From NCBI GenBank assembly GCA_003135995.1, contig PNBM01000291.1:17081-24974 (forward strand): a DNA stretch of 7,894 bases. Reading direction: 5' to 3'. Below the pieces are notes generated by a model, which worked only from the letters and a program-made list of their open reading frames with translations, was not told where the DNA came from and did no database searches. The position numbers and the translations under genes were made by a program. Position 1 is the first letter of the stretch. Each line of letters begins with the position of its first letter. Below, piece after piece: positions 1-4,104 of this stretch. The stretch is from Ignavibacteriota bacterium. Its GTDB lineage: Bacteria; Bacteroidota; Ignavibacteria; Tepidaquicellales; Tepidaquicellaceae.

Positions 1-158
1 AACTCAACCGGATACTTTTCAATTACAGCCTTTAACTTCGGGCTATTAAAGTGAGTCAATCGTTTTTTCTTAAATCTTTTTTGCTTTTTTTGAAGTTCTC
101 TGTTAAGACACTCTTCAAGAATTAGTTTTTGTTCACGGGATAGCAGAGCCTTTGTCAT
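1..158 (-). CDS. Small basic protein of unknown function, 3' end outside the window
   Basis: The minus strand is open from an ATG at 158-156 to the left edge, giving 52 codons without a stop; the C-terminus is outside the window. The visible part begins MTKALLSREQKLILEE. It is highly charged, with a run of lysines and arginines around residues 24-34 (KKQKRFKKKR), and looks helical. Such a basic patch can suit nucleic-acid binding, but that is only inference. Its start overlaps the stop of the upstream 72-codon gene in a TAATG arrangement, so the two are probably co-transcribed and translationally coupled. I do not recognise the family. The reading frame is supported by its length, the coupling and a plausible composition, not by homology. 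Confidence 0.6.
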   Translation of the reverse strand, partial: MTKALLSREQKLILEECLNRELQKKQKRFKKKRLTHFNSPKLKAVIEKYPVE

Positions 159-376
159 TATTCAACTACCCTTTCTTCCCTTTTTAATTCAGCTTTTACT
201 ATATCATATATATCACATAACTTTCTGAAAAAGTTGTGCTTCATAAAATATGGTTTATAAGCGTCAATTAATTTTTTTAGCTCCTTAACAAAGCATTCAC
301 CAATGTAATGGATTTCATCATCGGTCAATCCGGTCAAATCAATTAGTTCGACCTGTTCTTCTATTTTCTTAATCAT
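158..376 (-). CDS. Small hypothetical protein, 72 aa
   Basis: A complete leftward ORF of 72 residues from ATG 376-374 to TAA 160-158. The product is acidic/basic mixed and mostly helical by composition, with no signal peptide and no membrane segment. Residues 12-30 (DLTGLTDDEIHYIGECFVK) start with a TGLTDDE helix-cap-like motif, followed by an amphipathic helix. Two cysteines, at about positions 28 and 54, are not arranged as a metal site. No strong Shine-Dalgarno site precedes the ATG, only A-rich sequence, which is common in Bacteroidota. It overlaps the next leftward gene by one base (TAATG). The family is not recognised. It diverges from the rightward genes across the long gap at 377-863, which should hold its promoter. 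Confidence 0.65.
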   Translation of the reverse strand: MIKKIEEQVELIDLTGLTDDEIHYIGECFVKELKKLIDAYKPYFMKHNFFRKLCDIYDIVKAELKREERVVE

Positions 377-428
377 CTTTATAATTGTTTAATTTATAAT
401 AGTAATTTTTTCTTAATACTGAATAGCA

Positions 429-509
429 TTTGACAGAAGTGTTCACAACTGAAAAATAGGATTCAGGATTCTTATTCTATTAAATACCGTTTGACACAAA
501 AGTGGGCAA
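429..509. repeat. Two imperfect direct repeats beginning TTTGACA
   Basis: Positions 429-448 (TTTGACAGAAGTGTTCACAA) and 490-509 (TTTGACACAAAAGTGGGCAA) share TTTGACA, then AAGTG three or four bases later, then CA/AA. Their starts are 61 bases apart. They may be regulatory sites, or the remnant of an insertion-sequence end, since several IS families have terminal sequences reading TGTCAAA on one strand. No transposase lies nearby, so neither reading is proven. Confidence 0.4.
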
Positions 510-519
510 GTTTTAAAGT
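491..519 (+). promoter_or_regulatory. Candidate sigma-70-type promoter, rightward
   Basis: A perfect TTGACA at 491-496 is followed by a 17-base spacer and TAAAGT at 514-519, which matches TATAAT at four of six positions. The predicted start near 526 lies about 340 bases before the next solid ATG, so a transcript from here would begin with the structured non-coding stretch at 544-742. The AT richness makes chance matches likely. Confidence 0.25.
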
Positions 520-543
520 GAAATTATTTTAAAATTATTACTA

Positions 544-559
544 CTAACCGGTAGGTTAG
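544..559. repeat. Inverted repeat CTAACC-GGTA-GGTTAG
   Basis: Perfect 6-bp arms (CTAACC / GGTTAG) around a four-base loop, with three G-C pairs. As RNA it would form a tight tetraloop hairpin; as DNA it could be an operator. It lies 15 bases before the next, longer inverted repeat. Confidence 0.45.
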
Positions 560-574
560 AAATCTGAAGGGACT

Positions 575-598
575 TTTTAATCTTGGATGAGATTAAAA
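575..598. repeat. 9-bp inverted repeat, TTTTAATCT arms
   Basis: Perfect arms TTTTAATCT (575-583) and AGATTAAAA (590-598) around the six-base loop TGGATG. No clear U-tract follows on either strand, so a classical terminator is not favoured. An operator or an element of a structured RNA fits better. Confidence 0.45.
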
Positions 599-654
599 TA
601 GAATCCTCTTAATTATATACAAAAATAGTAATTTAAAATTTAAAAGTCAAGCCT

Positions 655-679
655 TAAATATTGTAATAACAAATATTTA
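655..679. repeat. 8-bp AT-only inverted repeat
   Basis: TAAATATT (655-662) and AATATTTA (672-679) are perfect inverse copies around a nine-base loop. Because the arms contain only A and T in very AT-rich DNA, chance occurrence is a real possibility. Confidence 0.3.
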
Positions 680-715
680 TCTCTACTTATATTCGCTTTA
701 CAATTCCTTGTAATC

Positions 716-742
716 ACCGAAATTAAATGAAAGAGATTCGGT
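716..742. repeat. Inverted repeat ACCGAA / TTCGGT
   Basis: Perfect 6-bp arms ACCGAA (716-721) and TTCGGT (737-742) with a 15-base loop. Each arm has three G/C bases, which is notable in this AT-rich gap. It lies shortly before the possible TTG start at 768 and could be an operator for the rightward gene. Confidence 0.35.
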
Positions 743-863
743 ATATACTACTTTCCGGAGATCAATATTGAAGTGGCAACTTCTATGCTGTGTTTATATT
801 TTGTATCTAAAATATAATATTAAAAAATTTTATAAATTGTTATATTGCTTCTTACACTATCAT

Positions 864-1817
864 ATGGATAAAAAGAAAATTCTAAAAAAACGGGTTTTAA
901 GGGAATTCAAAGGATATGAAAATTTTGAGATTTATAGTATTGAATTTCCTTTTTTTGAAAAGCTTGTCTTACTTTGCAATTTAAGAGAATTATTGTTTAG
1001 AGAATTACCAGATTTAGTATTAAGTGTCGAATATGATTATTACAATGAAAAGCAAGAATTAAAAGAGAAATTACCTTTTTATTATAATAAACTTTTTGCA
1101 GAAGACCATGAAATTTTAAATGTATCAAGAATAAAGAAGCAATACAAAGAATATTTTAATTATATAGTTAATTTACATCCAGATAATCATATATATCAAT
1201 CAATAAAAGAAAAGTATTCTGAAATTTACCAGCTTATACATGAAAACATTTTCTACATTTTGGAGGCAAGAAAAATTATTGAATATACAGCGACGAATAA
1301 GGAGGATGATTTCAGTATTCAAATTGCAAAAGAAACACTTACCAAAATTGGATACGGTGAAATTTTTAAAGATTCATTAAAAATTAAAAATACTTTTAGT
1401 AAAATTATCTGGAAAAAATCAGTTACTGCATTAGAATCAATGATTAATGATTTATCAGAACATGGATACACTGATTTCTTTGAAAAAAAGTTTTTTTACC
1501 AACATTTTATTATTGATTATAAGGACGAGTTCTTACAAGAATTTGAAAATTATAAACTAAAAAAAATAAACTGGAAAGAAGAACTTGAGCATTTAGCTTT
1601 TTTGTTTGATCAATTAATAAAAGATGAAATAATATCGCTTCAAAAGAAACAAAATAATAAAATCACAATAGAGCATTTTAATTGGAATGATAATGAAATA
1701 GATTCAGATTCGCTAAGAACATCCCGTTACAATGTAAAGCAAGATTTTAAAGACATTAACACAGATAAATACATTGAAATTAGCAACTTAATAAATCACA
1801 TCAAAAAAATAAAATAA
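864..1817 (+). CDS. Hypothetical protein, 317 aa, with a faint RteC-like C-terminal motif
   Basis: A long, very AT-rich ORF beginning MDKKKILKKRVLREFKGYE. It is rich in Lys, Glu, Ile, Asn and aromatic residues, looks predominantly helical and has no obvious membrane segment. The last 80 or so residues follow a pattern, INWKEELEHLAFLFDQLI...HF, that loosely resembles the C-terminal 'W-x-[GS]-x(n)-L-x-x-L-x-x-x-L' region of RteC-like and related mobile-element proteins of Bacteroidota. This is a weak, by-eye resemblance. I chose ATG 864 although it has no Shine-Dalgarno site. The frame extends to a TTG at 768 preceded by GGAG at 757-760, but the extra 32 residues are low-complexity aromatic sequence from DNA that looks non-coding (TATAAT at 813-818). 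If the TTG start is used, the protein is 349 aa. A hairpin follows the stop, so it is probably its own transcription unit. Confidence 0.7.
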   Translation: MDKKKILKKRVLREFKGYENFEIYSIEFPFFEKLVLLCNLRELLFRELPDLVLSVEYDYYNEKQELKEKLPFYYNKLFAEDHEILNVSRIKKQYKEYFNYIVNLHPDNHIYQSIKEKYSEIYQLIHENIFYILEARKIIEYTATNKEDDFSIQIAKETLTKIGYGEIFKDSLKIKNTFSKIIWKKSVTALESMINDLSEHGYTDFFEKKFFYQHFIIDYKDEFLQEFENYKLKKINWKEELEHLAFLFDQLIKDEIISLQKKQNNKITIEHFNWNDNEIDSDSLRTSRYNVKQDFKDINTDKYIEISNLINHIKKIK

Positions 1818-1825
1818 TTCAATTC

Positions 1826-1860
1826 TAAAAAAGCCAGTCAAAATTCAAATTGACGTTTTT
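1826..1860 (+). terminator. Probable intrinsic terminator after the 317-aa gene
   Basis: An A-tract is followed by GTCAA (1837-1841), an eight-base loop and TTGAC (1850-1854), then G and a T-run. The A-tract and T-run can extend the stem around a small internal bulge. The arrangement is symmetrical enough to work on either strand, but the G-C content of the stem is low. Confidence 0.45.
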
Positions 1861-1881
1861 CATTTTCTGATTTTTTCAATT

Positions 1882-1900
1882 CTGTCAATTGTACTGTCAA
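1882..1900. repeat. Two CTGTCAA direct repeats, 12-base period
   Basis: CTGTCAA occurs at 1882-1888 and again at 1894-1900, roughly one helical turn apart and about 80-100 bases before the ATG at 1982. The spacing suits a regulator bound in tandem, but the sites are short. Confidence 0.3.
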
Positions 1901-1952
1901 CCAAATTCCCGTTTATTTATAAGAAAAGTAATTAATACTTTTTTTATAAAAC

Positions 1953-1966
1953 GCCAATTATTTGGC
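1953..1966. promoter_or_regulatory. Small dyad GCCAA-TTAT-TTGGC before the activator operon
   Basis: Perfect 5-bp arms around TTAT, placed directly after a TATAAA box (1945-1950) and just before the Shine-Dalgarno AAAGG (1969-1973) of the gene at 1982. The position suits an operator or an RNA hairpin that limits ribosome access. No good -35 box is visible 16-18 bases before TATAAA. Confidence 0.35.
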
Positions 1967-1981
1967 AGAAAGGTCAGTAAA

Positions 1982-2269
1982 ATGACAAACACACTAATAA
2001 AAAGCATCGAAGTGCAAGCTCTCGATACCCCATTATCTGAGGTATTTAAAATAACTATTATTGATTCAAATTTACCAGAAAATAATTTGATCAAAACTAA
2101 AGAAGGATTAAGATCCGTAGAGGAAGAATTATTGAAAGTTCGGGATAAAATACAATCGGATATCAATGATTTAAATTCAAATCCCGATGTTACACAACAG
2201 TTATTTGTAAAGTATGATGAATTATTTGCTCTTAAAAATGAAATTCATTCTTTTCTGGTACAAAAGTAA
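1982..2269 (+). CDS. Small helical protein, 95 aa, coupled to the sigma-54 activator
   Basis: The protein begins MTNTLIKSIEVQALDTP. ATG 1982 is chosen because AAAGG lies eight bases upstream; the frame can be extended to a TTG at 1889, but that part has no ribosome site and translates to unlikely sequence. The first 35 residues look like beta strands. Residues from about 38 to 93 are charged and heptad-like (VEEELLKVRDKIQSDI and LFVKYDELFALKNEI), so a two-helix coiled coil is likely. There is no signal peptide and no known motif. The stop overlaps the ATG of the activator by one base (TAATG), so the two proteins should be made together. Because the activator has no sensor domain, this protein could be a separate partner that senses or restrains it; that is inference from the coupling alone. 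Confidence 0.7.
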   Translation: MTNTLIKSIEVQALDTPLSEVFKITIIDSNLPENNLIKTKEGLRSVEEELLKVRDKIQSDINDLNSNPDVTQQLFVKYDELFALKNEIHSFLVQK

Positions 2270-3252
2270 TGTATAATTCAGAATCATATAAGAATAATTC
2301 AGGGCAGTTTGGAAGTTTAGCAATGGTTAAATACCAGATTGTCCCCTTAATTACTGATACTTTAAAGCCTATTTACGCGGAAGCAAAAAAGGCAGCGGAA
2401 TTTGACGATGTCTCAGTTTTGATAACAGGTGAAACAGGTACTGGGAAAGAATTAATAGCTCGGCATATTCAAAAACAATCACCAAGAAAAAACCGTCGTT
2501 ATGTTGAATTAAATATAGGCAAAAATTCAGGGGATTTAATTAATTCAGATCTTTTCGGACATCTCAAAGGTTCTTATACGGGTGCAACAAATGACCGTAA
2601 AGGGTTTCTCGCAAAAGCAGATAAAGGTACAATTTTTCTTGATGAAATCGGTGAAGCACCTATGGATGTTCAGAAAAATTTACTGCGTGTTATACAGGAG
2701 GGTACATTTTATCCTGTAGGTTCAGATGAAGAGGAAAGAACAAATGTTCGAATAATTTCTGCTACTAATGCGAGCTTAAAAAATAAAATACTTAATGGCT
2801 CATTTCGAGAAGACTTGTATTACCGGATTAGTGATTTTGAAATTGAATTACCTCCACTCAGAAAATACCCTAAAAACGAATTGAAGGAAATCTTTGAACA
2901 TTTTTTAACCGAGAAAGCTAAAAAGATAAATAAACGAGCTCCCTGGATTAAAACAGATGCATTGGATAAGATATTGAATTATCAGTTCAGAGCTAATTTC
3001 CGTGATTTAGATAGAATAGTGAAAAGAATTTTTATTTCTCAAAAAGTTGAAGTTAATGAAACTGATTTATCAGGAATACTGGACGAAAATGAAATATCAG
3101 TACCGAAAACAATGGATGAAATTAAATATAGTGGAGCATTAGAAGCACTCAAAAAAAACGATTATAATATTACAAAAACTGCAAAAGAATTTAAAATTAG
3201 TATTAATACATTAAAAAGCATCCTTAAAAGGGATATATCAAAAATTGACTAG
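2269..3252 (+). CDS. Sigma-54-dependent transcriptional activator (AAA+ core and Fis-type HTH, no sensor domain)
   Basis: A 327-residue bacterial enhancer-binding protein that should use ATP hydrolysis to remodel sigma-54 RNA polymerase. Visible motifs in order are Walker A GETGTGKE (54-61), the sigma-54 contact loop GSYTGA (101-106) in place of the usual GAFTGA, Walker B GTIFLDE (120-126), sensor I ISATN (163-167), and the arginine-finger segment FREDLYYRI (179-187). An altered sensor II reads FRANFRDL where most family members have PGNVREL. A C-terminal Fis-like HTH reads ALEALKKNDYNITKTAKEF, then SINTLKSILKR. The AAA+ domain starts almost at the N-terminus, so there is no receiver, GAF or PAS domain, as in PspF; control would need a partner or transcription-level regulation. 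The TAATG overlap supports the start at 2269 over Met19. Palindromes immediately downstream suggest it controls the next operon. Confidence 0.93.
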   Translation: MYNSESYKNNSGQFGSLAMVKYQIVPLITDTLKPIYAEAKKAAEFDDVSVLITGETGTGKELIARHIQKQSPRKNRRYVELNIGKNSGDLINSDLFGHLKGSYTGATNDRKGFLAKADKGTIFLDEIGEAPMDVQKNLLRVIQEGTFYPVGSDEEERTNVRIISATNASLKNKILNGSFREDLYYRISDFEIELPPLRKYPKNELKEIFEHFLTEKAKKINKRAPWIKTDALDKILNYQFRANFRDLDRIVKRIFISQKVEVNETDLSGILDENEISVPKTMDEIKYSGALEALKKNDYNITKTAKEFKISINTLKSILKRDISKID

Positions 3253-3268
3253 TGCGATATCAATTTTT
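3240..3268 (+). terminator. Weak intrinsic terminator overlapping the activator stop
   Basis: AAAAATTGA (3240-3248) and TCAATTTTT (3260-3268) form perfect 9-bp arms around an 11-base loop, ending in a T-run. The stem has only two G-C pairs, so termination may be partial. The TAG stop (3250-3252) lies in the loop. Confidence 0.4.
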
Positions 3269-3322
3269 AATACTCAAATCATAAAAATATAGGAAAATCA
3301 GCCTTTTTAAGTTTTGGCATAA

Positions 3323-3342
3323 TATTTCTATTAATAGAAATA
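3323..3342. promoter_or_regulatory. Perfect 20-bp palindrome, likely regulator-binding site
   Basis: TATTTCTATT is followed directly by its exact reverse complement AATAGAAATA, with no spacer. The palindrome lies 70 bases after the activator stop and about 70 bases upstream of the predicted start of the sigma-54-like promoter at 3380-3395, near the usual place for an enhancer site bound by a dimeric activator. The stem is too poor in G-C and lacks a T-run, so a terminator is unlikely. A TTTGGCA that resembles a sigma-54 -24 element begins just upstream (3314), but its matching -12 position falls inside the palindrome and reads CT instead of GC. Confidence 0.55.
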
Positions 3343-3379
3343 AAATAGTTCATTGACATAAAAATTCTGTAAATAATTC

Positions 3380-3395
3380 AGGATACTGAGTTGCT
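3380..3395 (+). promoter_or_regulatory. Candidate sigma-54 promoter (GG-N10-GC)
   Basis: AGGATACTGAGTTGCT has GG at 3381-3382 and GC at 3393-3394 with exactly ten bases between them. The -12 element TTGCT matches the TTGC(A/T) consensus, while the -24 element AGGAT keeps only the GG of TGGCA. It lies between a sigma-54 activator gene and the next operon, which raises its credibility. Transcription would begin near 3406, giving a leader of about 110 bases. An alternative -10 box TATAAT occurs at 3449-3454 without a recognisable -35. Confidence 0.4.
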
Positions 3396-3406
3396 GAATT
3401 TCAGCA
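3392..3406. promoter_or_regulatory. Dyad TGCTGAA-T-TTCAGCA over the promoter start
   Basis: Perfect 7-bp arms around a single base. The left arm begins inside the -12 element of the sigma-54-like promoter, so a protein bound here would cover the transcription start. This position suits a repressor site; a hairpin in the nascent RNA is less likely because there is almost no loop. Confidence 0.45.
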
Positions 3407-3477
3407 TTCAAAATTGTGATTTAAAAATATTGTCTTTAAAACGCAACATATAATAATATGATTTTTTTAAATTCACG

Positions 3478-3489
3478 CCCCTTACGGGG
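3478..3489 (+). promoter_or_regulatory. Leader hairpin CCCC-TTAC-GGGG before the 180-aa gene
   Basis: Four G-C pairs close a four-base loop and are followed by ATTTTTATAA, 24 bases before the ATG at 3514. It resembles a short attenuator or leader stem in the mRNA. The stem is short, so effectiveness is uncertain. Confidence 0.35.
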
Positions 3490-3513
3490 ATTTTTATAAC
3501 CAAAATAGGAAAT

Positions 3514-4056
3514 ATGGCTACAAAAAAAGCAACAAATTTCACTATTAGCACTCAGGCAGATTTTTTGAAATTCGTTGAAAATCTTCCGATCTGTAACTCA
3601 AAGCAAAAAGTGAAAGTAAAAGCTACGGTGACTGATTTAAAGTCACTGGATCTTCTTAAGTTGAAAGACCTCGAAGAAAGCATTTACTTATCAGGTGCTA
3701 ATATTGAATTCAATCTCCGCGGAGATGTTGGACCTTTTTCAGCTGCTTTACTAAACCGCCGGTTTAAACGAACTGGGTTCTCAGGGAGACATTTCGACTT
3801 ATCAATCCCTGCTTCAGTTAGTTCAGAAGAAAAGAACATGCTCGTTGACCGAATCAGTAAGTGTGTTAAATCTGATGCGGAAAAGGAAATTAAAGTGTTG
3901 ATTGACAAAGGCGCCAAAATCTCTATGAAAGAGGCGAAAGACCTGGGGCTTATCGACCAGGAAATCGATCTTTCTAAACGTAGAGGACAATCACAGAAAA
4001 CCAACGCTGTGGTTACTTCTGAAAGTACCCAATCTTCTGAAACTGTTACACCATAG
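3514..4056 (+). CDS. Divergent ClpP/crotonase-like protein without catalytic residues, 180 aa
   Basis: No database family is recognised, but the order of elements resembles ClpP: a helix (14-24), strand KVKVKATV (32-39), helix (44-59), strand NIEFNLRG (63-70), then helix DVGPFSAALL (71-80), and near the C-terminus the ClpP-like signature SMKEAKDLGLIDQEI (137-151), comparable to 'SAEEAKEYGLID'. At the nucleophile turn ClpP has G-Q-A-A-S; here G70-D-V-G-P74 gives proline, and no HQP-like histidine follows, so it should not be a protease. The tail (155-180) is basic, then Ser/Thr-rich and probably disordered. ATG 3514 has AGGA three bases before it. The gene is clearly richer in G+C (about 35-48% in sampled 60-base blocks) than the flanking ATPase gene (about 25%), and hairpins lie on both sides, which may mean high expression. 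The CDS call is firm; the fold assignment is inference. Confidence 0.85.
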   Translation: MATKKATNFTISTQADFLKFVENLPICNSKQKVKVKATVTDLKSLDLLKLKDLEESIYLSGANIEFNLRGDVGPFSAALLNRRFKRTGFSGRHFDLSIPASVSSEEKNMLVDRISKCVKSDAEKEIKVLIDKGAKISMKEAKDLGLIDQEIDLSKRRGQSQKTNAVVTSESTQSSETVTP

Positions 4057-4071
4057 CAGAAGGAGGGCAAA

Positions 4072-4104
4072 GGGGAGGTTTTAATTTTGACCTCCCCAAC
4101 TTTT
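4072..4104 (+). terminator. Strong GC hairpin with T-run between the 180-aa gene and the ATPase gene
   Basis: GGGGAGGT (4072-4079) pairs perfectly with ACCTCCCC (4090-4097) around a ten-base loop, followed by AACTTTT and at once the ATG at 4105. It has the form of an intrinsic terminator, so most transcripts would end after the 180-aa gene and only read-through would express the ATPase. Because its 3' arm ends eight bases before the ATG and the purine-rich arms carry the only strong Shine-Dalgarno-like sequences, it could also limit ribosome access or protect the upstream mRNA end. Confidence 0.7.

Larger units (their letters stand above)
377..863. other. Long divergent intergenic region rich in inverted repeats
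   Basis: About 490 bases without a convincing gene lie between a leftward pair and the rightward 317-codon gene. The region holds two related TTTGACA-starting repeats (429-448 and 490-509), a promoter-like pair in the second of them, and four perfect inverted repeats (544-559, 575-598, 655-679, 716-742). A tandem AGGATTC occurs at 458-471, and its inverse AGAATCCT at 600-607. The rightward frame is open from a TTG at 768, but that stretch translates to low-complexity aromatic/hydrophobic sequence and is treated here as leader. No tRNA-like cloverleaf was seen. The region could hold divergent promoters, a small RNA, or remnants of a mobile-element end. Confidence 0.6.

Noticed and set aside
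768..863. TTG start with GGAG upstream, adding 32 residues to the protein at 864
   Set aside because: The extra stretch is low-complexity aromatic/hydrophobic sequence from DNA with a TATAAT box. It is kept only as an alternative start.
1889..1981. N-terminal extension of the 95-aa protein from a TTG
   Set aside because: There is no ribosome site before it, it covers repeats and a TATAAA box, and the ATG at 1982 has a well-placed AAAGG.
1897..2166. 89-codon minus-strand ORF opposite the 95-aa gene
   Set aside because: It is a shadow of a coding gene that has its own ribosome site and coupling to the activator.
3314..3330. TTTGGCA as the -24 element of a sigma-54 promoter
   Set aside because: At the required spacing the -12 position reads CT instead of GC and lies inside the 20-bp palindrome, so the site at 3380-3395 is preferred.
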